This document shows positions 1 to 10,246 of a DNA stretch of 64,000 bases, in pieces; within the stretch, counting starts at the first letter, position 1, and the number at the start of each line of letters is the position of its first letter. The DNA lies in the NCBI GenBank assembly GCA_900659855.1, contig CAACVI010000002.1, forward strand, positions 36,576 to 100,575. The letters are read 5' to 3'. Source of the DNA: Candidatus Desulfarcum epimagneticum. GTDB taxonomy: Bacteria > Desulfobacterota > Desulfobacteria > Desulfobacterales > CR-1. The translations under genes and the position numbers were made by a program. The notes below the pieces were generated by a model. That model worked only from the letters and a program-made list of their open reading frames with translations, searched no databases and had not been told where the DNA came from.

Positions 1-19
1 TATAGCATTTTCAGGATGG

Positions 20-3000
20 CTTTTAATCAGACCAGAATGGAATTGAAACTTCTCCGCAGTTTGGGCATTTTTTCGCATCATCGTTTCTTTTAATCAGACC
101 AGAATGGAATTGAAACGCGGAAAGGGAAAAGACCCCGGGGACGCGTTCCAGCTTTTAATCAGACCAGAATGGAATTGAAACGAAAAGGCTGGCCGAGGAG
201 GGCCGCCTGGTCTCCCGCGCTTTTAATCAGACCAGAATGGAATTGAAACGGAATGGGAGGACAAGGAAGGCGTCAAGCGGAAAACCTTTTAATCAGACCA
301 GAATGGAATTGAAACTTTTAAGCTCAATCTTACTCAACAATGACGCGATTTCTTTTAATCAGACCAGAATGGAATTGAAACAGGGACTTATGAATGACCT
401 TGACAAGGAATTTGTGGACTTTTAATCAGACCAGAATGGAATTGAAACCTGAACGCTGGGCCAATGATGTCGAACAAAGATTTGACTTTTAATCAGACCA
501 GAATGGAATTGAAACTTAAATACACGAGGTATGCCCCCAGTGCGGCGACAGAACTTTTAATCAGACCAGAATGGAATTGAAACTTCTCAGGCGGACACAT
601 CGGGCGGGAACGCCCTGACCTTTTAATCAGACCAGAATGGAATTGAAACGGTTTTGGTTGATTAGGTTATCGCATAATCTGCCCTTCTTTTAATCAGACC
701 AGAATGGAATTGAAACGGATTTGTTTGGGTATTTATCTACAACAACATAGGACTTTTAATCAGACCAGAATGGAATTGAAACTCAATGTACATGTCTTCA
801 ATTTGGTACATTAGCCGCCCTTTTAATCAGACCAGAATGGAATTGAAACACCCCAAAAACAAACGCACAAAACGGAATCGAAATTCTTTTAATCAGACCA
901 GAATGGAATTGAAACTAGCCCCCCCAGGGTGTCACCGCACAGCGTTTTAGTCTTTTAATCAGACCAGAATGGAATTGAAACACCTATATAGTTGTCATGG
1001 GCTGTAGCGTTTTGGTCCGCTTTTAATCAGACCAGAATGGAATTGAAACATGGACTACAGCTCGAAAAAGGAACAAAACATCAAGGCTTTTAATCAGACC
1101 AGAATGGAATTGAAACTGATTAAGCCGTTGCTCGAATCGGTGATTTTATCCCTTTTAATCAGACCAGAATGGAATTGAAACTGCTGAATCTTCCGCAAGA
1201 ACGCCTGAGCCAACGCCCTTTTAATCAGACCAGAATGGAATTGAAACTGTGGTTTTATATGTGTGTTTCAGTATTCGGCTCACTTTTAATCAGACCAGAA
1301 TGGAATTGAAACTCGTTTCCCCTTCCATCTTCCAGTCTCCCAGTGACTCTTTTAATCAGACCAGAATGGAATTGAAACGACCGACGGCAATACCAAAAAT
1401 ATCGTAAGGTCTTCTTTTAATCAGACCAGAATGGAATTGAAACCAGCCTCCCCGAATCGGAGAAGATCGCGCAGGAACACTTTTAATCAGACCAGAATGG
1501 AATTGAAACTTTCCTGAAGTTCTTCTGAAACCCTGGCGAGCCGTTTCCTTTTAATCAGACCAGAATGGAATTGAAACTTGATGGGAGTGGGGATGTATGA
1601 AAGGGATTAATTTCTTTTAATCAGACCAGAATGGAATTGAAACGGTCAAGGGCGCGGTTGTGGATGATCTGGACGTGGGCTTTTAATCAGACCAGAATGG
1701 AATTGAAACATTCGAGTTGACGCAAAGTCGGCGTTTGCATTACCTGCTTTTAATCAGACCAGAATGGAATTGAAACTGCAATGCCCAAAATGCAAAGAAG
1801 AGCAATACTGCCCTTTTAATCAGACCAGAATGGAATTGAAACTGGGAATTGATCCGGTCACCGGCCTTTCGCGTCCTGCCTTTTAATCAGACCAGAATGG
1901 AATTGAAACACAGATGCCGGTTACTGGCCGCTGTTTTTTTTCGTCCTTTTAATCAGACCAGAATGGAATTGAAACTACGCTTTTGCCGAATGAAATGGTC
2001 AAGCTTGGGGGGCTTTTAATCAGACCAGAATGGAATTGAAACCTCCACCATGGCATACCGCCTCCCCCCGTTGGGATCCTTTTAATCAGACCAGAATGGA
2101 ATTGAAACCGATCTACATGGGCGAATCCATCACGGCGGCCGCCATTCTTTTAATCAGACCAGAATGGAATTGAAACTGGATCAAGGGCGCGGTGACGTTT
2201 GCGGGCGTGGTCCTTTTAATCAGACCAGAATGGAATTGAAACCCGGCACGGATTACCCGGGGGACAGAACGGTTTACTTTTAATCAGACCAGAATGGAAT
2301 TGAAACGGTTTTGACCCTGGCCAGCTCCGGGGATCGAATCGTTTCTTTTAATCAGACCAGAATGGAATTGAAACTCACGTCGAAAATCGCGTCATTGTTG
2401 AGTAAGATTCTTTTAATCAGACCAGAATGGAATTGAAACATGTCTTTGAGGCCGGGGACGCCCAGGACGCGACGCTTTTAATCAGACCAGAATGGAATTG
2501 AAACCTTTCATCAATTGCGAATAAATTTCAAGGGTTTTTTCTTTTAATCAGACCAGAATGGAATTGAAACCTTTTTGGCCCCGGGCCACATTGGTCAGGT
2601 GTTCAACCTTTTAATCAGACCAGAATGGAATTGAAACAACATTGATCCGAAGCGAACCATGGACGCAGACCGGCTTTTAATCAGACCAGAATGGAATTGA
2701 AACTCGTCACGTTGCGCCGAACGAGCCTAAACCGTGTGCCGCTTTTAATCAGACCAGAATGGAATTGAAACCAGTGTACTCCACCGCGCTATCCGTCGGA
2801 TAATTCCGTCTTTTAATCAGACCAGAATGGAATTGAAACACTTGTCCGCCTCCACCATCATTGCCGCATGGGCTCCTTTTAATCAGACCAGAATGGAATT
2901 GAAACACTATTTCGCCGCGCTGCTCAAAATCTTTTCGCGGGCGTTGCCTTATACGGATTCCGGGTCAGCGACTTTTAATCAGACCAGAATGGAATTGAAA

Positions 3001-4529
3001 CCCGGATAGCGGCTAATGAAGGTATGGCCGCTATGGCACTTTTAATCAGACCAGAATGGAATTGAAACCGTCACTTGTCGTTGTTTCAAACATTTTGATG
3101 ACCGCTTTTAATCAGACCAGAATGGAATTGAAACTAAAGAGTATAATCCCTTTCAAAACAAGAAGTTAACCTTTTAATCAGACCAGAATGGAATTGAAAC
3201 AATTAAGCCAAAGCGTCCCGTCATTCCGCAAAACACTTTTAATCAGACCAGAATGGAATTGAAACATTTTTGCCCCCACCCCCCCCAGCCGGTCTTATGG
3301 GACTTTTAATCAGACCAGAATGGAATTGAAACCCCTGTATCCGGGTAATCCCCCACGCGCAACAAGTACTTTTAATCAGACCAGAATGGAATTGAAACTG
3401 TTACAGCAAATCATTCCGCCATCAAAGTTTGTGGACTTTTAATCAGACCAGAATGGAATTGAAACAAAAACCAGGCGTGGGAGAAACAATCAATTCCAAG
3501 TCCTTTTAATCAGACCAGAATGGAATTGAAACTTGAGAACAGAGAAAACGGTTTCACGGTTTGACGCCTTTTAATCAGACCAGAATGGAATTGAAACCGA
3601 CAAAACCGTCGCCGGTGTCCGCCTGGGCGAACCCTTTTAATCAGACCAGAATGGAATTGAAACTATGGCGAAAAAATGATAATGTTCGCCGTCTTAAAAC
3701 CTTTTAATCAGACCAGAATGGAATTGAAACTGATGTAATCCGCGCGCATTTTTCCATACGCCGCCGCTTTTAATCAGACCAGAATGGAATTGAAACATTG
3801 TTGGTTGATTCATGATATGCCGTGACTTTAGCCTTTTAATCAGACCAGAATGGAATTGAAACCCACGACGGTTCCATCTGGGAGGTTGTCGATTTCTGCC
3901 TTTTAATCAGACCAGAATGGAATTGAAACCGCAGAAAACGTCTACAGCGACTTCCACATCGTGGGCTTTTAATCAGACCAGAATGGAATTGAAACCCACG
4001 ACGGTTCCATCTGGGAGGTTGTCGATTTCTGCCTTTTAATCAGACCAGAATGGAATTGAAACCGCAGAAAACGTCTACAGCGACTTCCACATCGTGGGCT
4101 TTTAATCAGACCAGAATGGAATTGAAACTTGTTGAAGAGTGACAGCGTTTTTTTCTTTGCTTGCCTTTTAATCAGACCAGAATGGAATTGAAACCCATGC
4201 GAAAAGTAATACCCGTCGACAGACTTGACAACTTTTAATCAAACCAGAATGGAATTGAAACCGGCTCAAGGAAGAAAAAACGCGCACAAAAATGTCCGGC
4301 TTTTAATCAGACCAGAATGGAATTGAAACCTGTCAGTTTGGATCCATCCCCCAAGGTGATGGCCCCCTTTTAATCAGACCAGAATGGAATTGAAACCCGT
4401 GTCAATCCCCGTTCCACCTTCAACGTCAAGCGTCTTTTAATCAGACCAGAATGGAATTGAAACCGATGCCTTATTTATATTCGCCGGCGAGTGTGTATAC
4501 TTTTAATCAGACCAGAATGGAATTGAAAC
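20..4529 (+). CRISPR. CRISPR array, 68 repeats of 30 bp
   Basis: Sixty-eight direct repeats of 30 bp recur about every 66 bp. Each starts CTTTTAATCAGACC and ends GGAATTGAAAC. Spacers are mostly 35-38 nt. Bases 1-19 are the end of another spacer, so the array continues to the left. All 68 copies read as identical except 4232-4261, which has a G-to-A change at repeat position 11. The ATTGAAAC 3' end matches the 5' handle of crRNAs from type I-A/I-B and several type III systems, so transcription is probably on the plus strand. The variant repeats cluster at the right end, consistent with a leader outside the window on the left. No cas gene lies in the window, so subtype cannot be assigned. Confidence 0.98.
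3863..4128 (+). repeat. Tandem duplication of two spacer-repeat units
   Basis: Spacer 3863-3899 is repeated at 3996-4032, and spacer 3930-3965 is repeated at 4063-4098. The intervening repeats are identical, making a perfect 133-bp tandem duplication within the array. This is expected from unequal recombination between repeats, not from two independent acquisitions. Confidence 0.95.
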
Positions 4530-4592
4530 CGTAAGGGCGAAAAAATTTTCGCCCCTGCCCACCGTTGAATCACACCGGAATGGAATTTGACC
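4530..4592 (+). CRISPR. Decayed terminal CRISPR unit containing a palindrome
   Basis: After the last intact repeat, 33 spacer-length bases (4530-4562) are followed by a degenerate repeat at 4563-4592. It matches about 23 of 30 positions and keeps AATCA, ACC and GAATGGAATT. The intervening bases contain a perfect palindrome at 4535-4554 (GGGCGAAAA, AA, TTTTCGCCC). The palindrome resembles small dispersed extragenic palindromes and could also fold as a terminator-like hairpin, though no T-run follows. The degenerate repeat marks the old, trailer end of the array. Confidence 0.75.
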
Positions 4593-4668
4593 GACAATGT
4601 GGATTCAGGAAAATCATAAGATCATAAAATCGTCAAATCTCAGGTACAAAATTCCTCCCACAAATCCG

Positions 4669-4698
4669 TTGACGTTTCCCCATGAGTTTGCCTATACT
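4669..4698 (+). promoter_or_regulatory. Candidate sigma-70 promoter
   Basis: TTGACG (4669-4674) and TATACT (4693-4698) are separated by 18 bp. They lie between the CRISPR trailer and the AlbA_2 gene start at 4765. Assignment is by consensus match only. Confidence 0.5.
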
Positions 4699-4704
4699 TG
4701 TTTC

Positions 4705-4722
4705 GGGCATTTTGCCCTTTTT
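4705..4722 (+). terminator. Short hairpin plus T-run after the promoter
   Basis: GGGCA-TTT-TGCCC (4705-4717) is followed by TTTTTC. It starts where transcription from the 4669-4698 promoter would begin, ahead of the gene at 4765. It could be a weak attenuator or a terminator for transcripts from the CRISPR side. The stem is only 5 bp, so efficiency is doubtful. Confidence 0.35.
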
Positions 4723-4764
4723 CTAAGACGTTATCAATTGTTTGGGAAAGGATAAAAACACGCC

Positions 4765-5422
4765 ATGAAATGGTCGGCTGAAAAAGTTCGCGAGGCGGTC
4801 AGAAATGGGGAGAATTCGTTTGTCGAATTCAAAACCCTGCCGGTTCGTCCCGAGAGCGTCGCAAAGGAACTGACGGCCTTTTCCAATTTTAAGGGAGGCG
4901 TCATTTTTTTGGGCGTTTCGGATGACGGCGCCATCGCCGGGGCGAATCAGGAAAACCTTGAAGAATGGGCCATGAACATCGCCTCGGACCTGGTGGAGCC
5001 TGTGGTGATCCCTTCTTATCAGGAAGTGAAAATGGATTCCGGAACTGTGGCGGTGGTGGAGGTGGATTCGGGCGTGTCCAAACCCTATGCGCTTAAAAAA
5101 GGGCCTCACCGGACTTATTACATCCGTGTGGGCTCCACCAGCAGGATCGTGGACCGGGATCAATGGCCCCGCCTCTCCCGACCGGATTGAGGTGATCAGC
5201 CCGGGCAGTCTTCCCAACACAGTGACCGTTGAAAGAATGAAGGCGGGCTGCCGGGTGGCGCGGAATCAGATTTTGGTTCAGACTCTTAAAGATTATGGCC
5301 TGGCGGAGCATATGGGGATGGGGATACGCAACAAGATCATCAAAGGGATGCTGGAGTTCAACGGAAAGGAGCCGCTGTTTATCGCCGATGAGTATCAGCT
5401 TCGGGTTGTGATTCAAAAATGA
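4765..5422 (+). pseudogene. AlbA_2 (Schlafen AlbA-like) ATPase/regulator, internally deleted
   Basis: The first frame (4765-5190) encodes an AlbA_2 domain: NSFVEFKTL near residue 20, GGVIFLGVSDDG near 45-56 and YYIRVGSTSR near 117-126. It then runs out of frame. A different frame, readable to 5422, supplies the characteristic C-terminal block of the same family (DRIEVISPGSLPN, then GLAEHMGMGIRNKII). Full-length AlbA_2/HATPase_c_4 proteins are about 400-480 residues. Here the two conserved ends are joined at about 5165-5180, with the central 150-200 residues missing and the frame shifted. This is a broken gene with an internal deletion, not two genes. Such proteins are putative ATP-binding transcription regulators. 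An A-rich purine stretch (AAAGGA) precedes the ATG. Confidence 0.85.
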
Positions 5423-5429
5423 GGATTCC

Positions 5430-6596
5430 ATGAAAATACTGGTCAACGCCACGCCTTTGAAAGGCCTGGTCACAGGCATTTCAAGGTATCTTTCCAACCT
5501 CTGCCGGGAGATGGAGCGCCTCCCGGACACGGAGGTTTTTTATTTTGACGGATTTCGGGTCTGTGAAAAAATGCCGGCCGGCGCCCGGCCCCATGAATGG
5601 ATCCGGAAAACGGACCGCATATGGAAACTTCCCGCTCCCATGGTCACAGCCCTGCGCGTGGGTTTTTTGTTTGTGTATGAAAGAAATTTAAAAAGGGTTT
5701 TAAAAAAGCGCCGTTTCGACGTGTATCATGACGCCGGGTTTTTTCCCTGCGATCTGAAAGGGCTTGATGTCGCCCAGGCGTTTACCCTTCATGATCTTTC
5801 TTTGATAAAGCTCAAACGCATGCACACAAGGGACAGGGCGCTGTTTCACGATCTTTTTTTTAAGCGCAGAATTTTCAAAGCCGACCAGGTGATCACCCCT
5901 TCCGAATATATCCGCCGGGAGTTTTGCGAAGAAACCGGCTTTTTGACATCCCGGGTTTCGGCCATCGCCGAGGCCTGCGATCCCTTTTTTGTCGAGACAG
6001 GCGGGAGGGAAAAACCGGGGCGTTTGCCGCCTGAGACTTCGGGGGAAGAGTGGCCGGAGAAGTATTTTTTGTTCGCCGGGACCCTGGAGCCCCGGAAAAA
6101 TCTCTCCCTGGCCCTGGAGGCCCTGGAAATGGCGAAAAACGACGCGTCGCTGGTCATCGTCGGATGGGAGGGGTGGGGGGACAAATCCTGTCTTGAAAAA
6201 GCCCGGCGGTCCCTGGGTCGGCGGATCGTGGTCCGGGGATATTTGGATGACGCGCTTTTGCGGGCGCTTTACCAAAACGCCCTGGCCCTGGTGTATCCAA
6301 GCTTTTACGAGGGATTCGGTCTTCCGCTTCTGGAGGCCATGTCTTTGGGCTGTCCCGTGATCTGCTCACACACATCGGCTTTGCCCGAAGTGGCGGGGGA
6401 CGCGGCTTTTTTTATCCATGACCTCCATGATCCCCGGCCGCTCGCCGGGGCCATGGATCGGGTGGCGGCGGATGATTTTTTTCGGGAAAAATTAAGACAA
6501 AAGGGCCGGGACCGGGCCAAAGGGTTCAGCTGGAAGAAAACGGCGGCCCAAACCCGGGAGGTGTTTGAAAAAGCGATGGAGAGATCGGTTTCGTGA
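5430..6596 (+). CDS. Family 4-type glycosyltransferase
   Basis: This 388-residue protein is a GT-B retaining glycosyltransferase of the GT4 type, the common fold for adding mannose- or rhamnose-like residues to O-antigen or exopolysaccharide from a nucleotide-sugar donor at the inner membrane face. It starts with MKILVNATPL. The hinge motif GTLEPRKN lies at 217-224, and the donor-site EX7E motif (E294...E302) sits in YEGFGLPLLEA. The PxxxEVAGDAA block near 319 is also typical. The start has a GAGG ribosome site 5 bases upstream, 7 bp after the AlbA_2 remnant. It overlaps the next gene by 4 bp, so the two are co-translated. Donor and acceptor cannot be predicted. Confidence 0.9.
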   Translation: MKILVNATPLKGLVTGISRYLSNLCREMERLPDTEVFYFDGFRVCEKMPAGARPHEWIRKTDRIWKLPAPMVTALRVGFLFVYERNLKRVLKKRRFDVYHDAGFFPCDLKGLDVAQAFTLHDLSLIKLKRMHTRDRALFHDLFFKRRIFKADQVITPSEYIRREFCEETGFLTSRVSAIAEACDPFFVETGGREKPGRLPPETSGEEWPEKYFLFAGTLEPRKNLSLALEALEMAKNDASLVIVGWEGWGDKSCLEKARRSLGRRIVVRGYLDDALLRALYQNALALVYPSFYEGFGLPLLEAMSLGCPVICSHTSALPEVAGDAAFFIHDLHDPRPLAGAMDRVAADDFFREKLRQKGRDRAKGFSWKKTAAQTREVFEKAMERSVS

Positions 6597-8620
6597 AGCC
6601 GGATGACGCAAAATCGGACAAAGACGCCCGCGAAGAGATCGCGGCGCTTAAAAAAACCGTTGAGGAGCGGGACCGGGAGATCGCCATGCTCGCGGAATGG
6701 ATGGGCGCCGTCCGGGTGGATGTCGGTTCGGTTTTCAGCTCGTTTGCCTGGAAGATCGGGAACGCCTTGATTAAAATCATGGCCGGGGCCATGGGATTTC
6801 CGTACCGGGAAGGGTTGCGGGAGCGTCTTGAGGGGGTCTTCGACTCTTTCAGAGCGTGGCGGGCGAGCCGGTCAAAATTTTCCCGGGACGCCGGGTCTCC
6901 TTCCCGTGTTTTTGACCCGGATTCCGTTTTGTATGGGCGCTGGATCCAAAAATACGACATCCTGGAGGATTCCGCCATATCCCGAATCCGGGATTTGGCC
7001 CGAAACCGTCCCCGGGGCCCGGTCTTTTCCCTGCTCATGCATTCAAAAACCGCCGGCCCGGACCAATGGGCGGATTCTTTGGAATCGGTCCTGGCCCAGA
7101 TCTGGCCGAACTGGGAGGTTCTGTCGGTCTGCGGGGAGGCCGGCGACCCGACCGTGGACACATACGCGGCTCGGGATTCGCGGATTAAAAAAATATCCTG
7201 TTCCCATCATTCGGGCGCGGCCCGGGCGCTGAGCCGGCTTGTTTCGGACGCCAAAGGGGATTTTATCACGGTTTTGACGCCTGGAGACGAATGGTCCCCG
7301 GACGCCCTGGGCCGGGTCGCCGAGGCGCTGGAACAGCGTCCCGGAATCCGGCTGATATACACGGACCATGACCGGATAAATGGAGACCGAATGGATGGGG
7401 ACAGGCGCCGCCACAGCCCTTGTTTCAAGCCTTCCTGGAACCCGGACCTGCTGGCCTCCGTTGATTTTATCGGCCCCTCGGCCTTCTATCACCGGGAGTC
7501 CGCCGTCGCCCTGGGCGGTTTTTCCCCGGGTTTTTCCCGCGCCCGGGGCTATGACCTGACCTGGCGTTTTATTGAAAAATTCGGGTGGGACGCCCTTTGC
7601 CATATTCCCCGCCCCCTGTTTCACCAAAAGAGCGCCGACGGGGATTTGGTCCGGGGAATGCGAAAGGCCCTGGAAGGCCATTTCAGACGTTTGAAAAAAA
7701 ACGTCCAAGTCGTGGATGTCCCGGGGGGCCTCAGGACCATTTATCCCCTTCCGTCTCATCCCCCCCTGGTCAGCCTCATCATCCCCATCCGGGACCGGGC
7801 GGATCTTCTGAGAACGGCCCTGGACGGTCTGCTTGGCCGGACCGATTACGAACCGGTTGAAATCATTGTCATGGACAATGGAAGCCGGGACCCCGAGACC
7901 CTGGCGTATCTTTCCGAAATCAAAAAAGACAGCCGGATTTCAGTCATTCGCCGGCCCGGCCCCTTTAATTATTCCAGGCTCAACAACATCGGCGCGGCGC
8001 GCGCCGCCGGAGAGATCATCGGTTTTGTCAACAACGACATCGAGGTCATCTCGCCGGGGTGGCTTAAGGAAATGGCCGGCCACGCGCTTCGCCCGGAAAT
8101 CGGCGCCGTGGGGGCCATGCTGCGTTACGGCGACGGCTCCGTTCAGCACGCCGGCGTGGTCATGGGACTCAGAGGGCTGGCCGACCACGCCTTTCGGTTT
8201 ATGGACAAAGGCGCCCCGAACGCCCACCCAAGGCTGGGGCTCATCCAGAATTATTCCGCCGTCACGGCCGCCTGCATGGTCATGCGTCGCCGGGTCTTTG
8301 AAAAGGCCGGGGGATTCAACGAAAAAAGCCTTAAAGTCACGTTCAACGATGTGGACCTTTGCCTGCGCCTGGAAAAGATGGGCCACCGAATCCTGTGGAC
8401 CCCTTTCGCCGAGCTGTCTCACCATGAGTCCTCCACCCGGGGGCCGGACCATCACCCGAAAAGGGCGCTTCGCCTGGCCCGTGAAATCCGGTTTATGAAA
8501 TCCAAATGGAAAAAGACCATTGAAAACGATCCCTGCTACAGTCCCAATCTCACCCGGGACGGCTATGATTTCGCCCCTGGGCCGCCGGTTGGAAGGAAAT
8601 CAACCCAGCCCACCCGATAA
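6593..8620 (+). CDS. Two-domain family 2-type glycosyltransferase
   Basis: A GTG start overlaps the TGA of the preceding gene. The 675-residue product has an N-terminal helical segment (residues 9-30). A linker of the SFAWKIGNALIKI type common in polysaccharide glycosyltransferases follows. Two GT2 (GT-A) folds come next. The first spans about 140-370 and is divergent, with TPGDEW in the DxD region. The second spans about 395-640, starting VSLIIPIRDR, with GFVNNDIEV as the DxD-like region and a WxxELxHHES-type end. It probably adds one or two sugars to an O-antigen-like chain. No transmembrane segment is evident. It is convergent with the minus-strand permease gene, whose stop is 3 bp away. 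Confidence 0.88.
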   Translation: MKPDDAKSDKDAREEIAALKKTVEERDREIAMLAEWMGAVRVDVGSVFSSFAWKIGNALIKIMAGAMGFPYREGLRERLEGVFDSFRAWRASRSKFSRDAGSPSRVFDPDSVLYGRWIQKYDILEDSAISRIRDLARNRPRGPVFSLLMHSKTAGPDQWADSLESVLAQIWPNWEVLSVCGEAGDPTVDTYAARDSRIKKISCSHHSGAARALSRLVSDAKGDFITVLTPGDEWSPDALGRVAEALEQRPGIRLIYTDHDRINGDRMDGDRRRHSPCFKPSWNPDLLASVDFIGPSAFYHRESAVALGGFSPGFSRARGYDLTWRFIEKFGWDALCHIPRPLFHQKSADGDLVRGMRKALEGHFRRLKKNVQVVDVPGGLRTIYPLPSHPPLVSLIIPIRDRADLLRTALDGLLGRTDYEPVEIIVMDNGSRDPETLAYLSEIKKDSRISVIRRPGPFNYSRLNNIGAARAAGEIIGFVNNDIEVISPGWLKEMAGHALRPEIGAVGAMLRYGDGSVQHAGVVMGLRGLADHAFRFMDKGAPNAHPRLGLIQNYSAVTAACMVMRRRVFEKAGGFNEKSLKVTFNDVDLCLRLEKMGHRILWTPFAELSHHESSTRGPDHHPKRALRLAREIRFMKSKWKKTIENDPCYSPNLTRDGYDFAPGPPVGRKSTQPTR

Positions 8621-8623
8621 ACC

Positions 8624-9445
8624 CTACAAAACATCCGGGAAGTGGGGTTGAAGCCTTTTGAAAACAAAAGCGCCCAGGCACAGGGCGGACAGGGCAAAAG
8701 CCCAGTAAAACGCGGTGTCAAGGGGATAAGCCCAGAAGGGAACAAAGGTGATAAAGGAATCCCGGTAGCCCCTGACCAGGTAATAGACGGGGTTTAAATA
8801 GAAAAAAGGTTTGATTTTTTCCGGCATGATGGAAATATTCCACACAATGGGAGTGAACCAGAAAAGGGTTCTCATGGCCACGCTCACAATCTGGGGAAGG
8901 TCCCTGAAAAAAGGAGCGATTCCCGCAGCCATCCACCCGACGCCCATGGCGAGAACGCTCGCGGCAAAAAGGTAATAGAAAAACTGGAGATAGCATAAAC
9001 CAAACGGCATTCCATTCAGCGACAGAAAAATCAAAAGGATCAAAAGAAACGCCAGATGGGCCGCCATTCCCTTGAAAATCACGACCAGAGGCAGGACCTG
9101 GGATGGAAAAACGGTTTTTTTGACCAGGTGGGCGCTGGATATGACACACTGGGCCGAATCCGATATGATTTCGGAAAAAAACTGCCAGGCGCACATGCCC
9201 GCCACCAGCCAGACGGAAAAAGGAATATCCCCCTCCACTTTTGTTTTAAAGCCGACGCCGAAAACCATCCAGAATATGAAAATAACGCTCACGGGATGGA
9301 TGAATGTCCAGGCAAAGCCTAAAAAAGAGCCGATATGTTTGGATAAAATTTCCCTTTTGGCCATTTCCAGGATCAGGTAGCGTCGGGTGAAAAGAGGGCT
9401 TATGAATGTCAAAAATTTCATGATGGATTTATTTTTCAGAAGCAT
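8624..9445 (-). CDS. wzm: ABC-2 type polysaccharide export permease (Wzm family)
   Basis: This 273-residue hydrophobic protein has about six membrane segments. Its N-terminus (RRYLILEMAKREILSKHIGS, then LGFAWTFIHP) is typical of Wzm/TagG-type permeases that export lipid-linked glycans across the inner membrane. AGMCAWQFFSE and LFWFTPIVWN are other family-typical blocks. The start has an AGGA site just upstream (ATG at 9445). A Wzm normally needs a Wzt ATPase beside it, but here both flanks carry plus-strand genes or debris. The only Wzt genes in the window are at 37.7-40.4 kb. It may be an orphan left by rearrangement, or it may pair with a distant ATPase. Confidence 0.88.
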   Translation of the reverse strand: MLLKNKSIMKFLTFISPLFTRRYLILEMAKREILSKHIGSFLGFAWTFIHPVSVIFIFWMVFGVGFKTKVEGDIPFSVWLVAGMCAWQFFSEIISDSAQCVISSAHLVKKTVFPSQVLPLVVIFKGMAAHLAFLLILLIFLSLNGMPFGLCYLQFFYYLFAASVLAMGVGWMAAGIAPFFRDLPQIVSVAMRTLFWFTPIVWNISIMPEKIKPFFYLNPVYYLVRGYRDSFITFVPFWAYPLDTAFYWAFALSALCLGAFVFKRLQPHFPDVL

Positions 9446-9742
9446 GCTTTCCTGTCGAGCTCTTTCGATAGAATGTCCGCAATTCGACTTGAGGCCTGCC
9501 CACCCCCAAAGGGCTGTTCAATATGACGCCTCTTCCCGCGCGCCCCCTGAGTCCGAAAGAATAAAATGGAAATTGTCCTGTTAGCGGCGCAAAAAATACC
9601 AATTTGAAAATGTCAATTTAAACCGGTTTTTTATTTTCTTCAACAAAATTATTTTTAAATTTTTTCGTAAGTATGACTTCCTGAAAAAAATAAACCTTTG
9701 ATAAAAATGGAAAAAAATGCTACAAAACAGGAAAACTCAGAA

Positions 9743-10235
9743 CTCACATTCCGCACCCTTTTTGTGAAAATTATAATTATTTTATTTGTTAAAAAAACAA
9801 AAGTTTATATGTTTCACCTCTGTAGCGAATAAAATGGGTTTTCGGCAAATTGTCCTCCAAAAAAGAAATACTTTACATCATTAGTGTCCGGTTAAGCTTG
9901 AAAAAAAGAATTTCGTGCCTCTAACCGGCTGATTTTATTAGAGACGAATTTTAATCCAATTTCAAGTCGTTGTCACCCTAAATAAATTTTAAACATTTGT
10001 TATTGTTGAAAATAATAGCATTGAGGTCGATTTAAACCGGACACTGCTGACTTTACATATCCTCAAGAAATTGTAATAATTACTCAATAAGCATGATTTT
10101 TTACCCATGCTGGTCAATTTTTTATTATAATATCAATAATTTGAAAAATATTTTCATCGCCCATGGCGACTTTTCCGTTTCAGGAATATCATAAAAAATA
10201 CTCAAAAAGCTGTTAAGAAGGGTGCGGAAAGTGTG
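9743..10235. mobile_element. Insertion-element debris bounded by 22-bp inverted repeats, with a nested MITE-like element
   Basis: The gene-free stretch 9446-10246 is AT-rich and has no supported gene. It holds two inverted-repeat pairs. The outer pair is 9743-9764 and 10214-10235, matching at 19 of 22 positions around a shared TTCCGCACCCTT core. The inner pair is 9883-9893 (AGTGTCCGGTT) and 10035-10045 (its exact complement), which bounds a 163-bp segment without coding potential. The inner segment looks like a MITE, or an IS reduced to its ends. Target-site duplications are not obvious for either pair. A transposase fragment lies immediately to the right. Confidence 0.6.
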
Positions 10236-10246
10236 TCAGAAGCGGC

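Noticed and set aside
237..425. Small plus-strand reading frame containing repeated FNQTRMELK
   Set aside because: It is translation through CRISPR repeats and spacers; the same holds for 2827-3009.
1644..2212. Possible relation between spacers 1644-1679 and 2177-2212 (both contain TCAAGGGCGCGGT)
   Set aside because: Only 13 bases match and the flanks diverge, so a shared target is not supported.
9387..9584. Plus-strand 65-codon frame upstream of the IS debris
   Set aside because: It overlaps the start of the wzm gene antisense and resembles nothing; composition is that of non-coding sequence.
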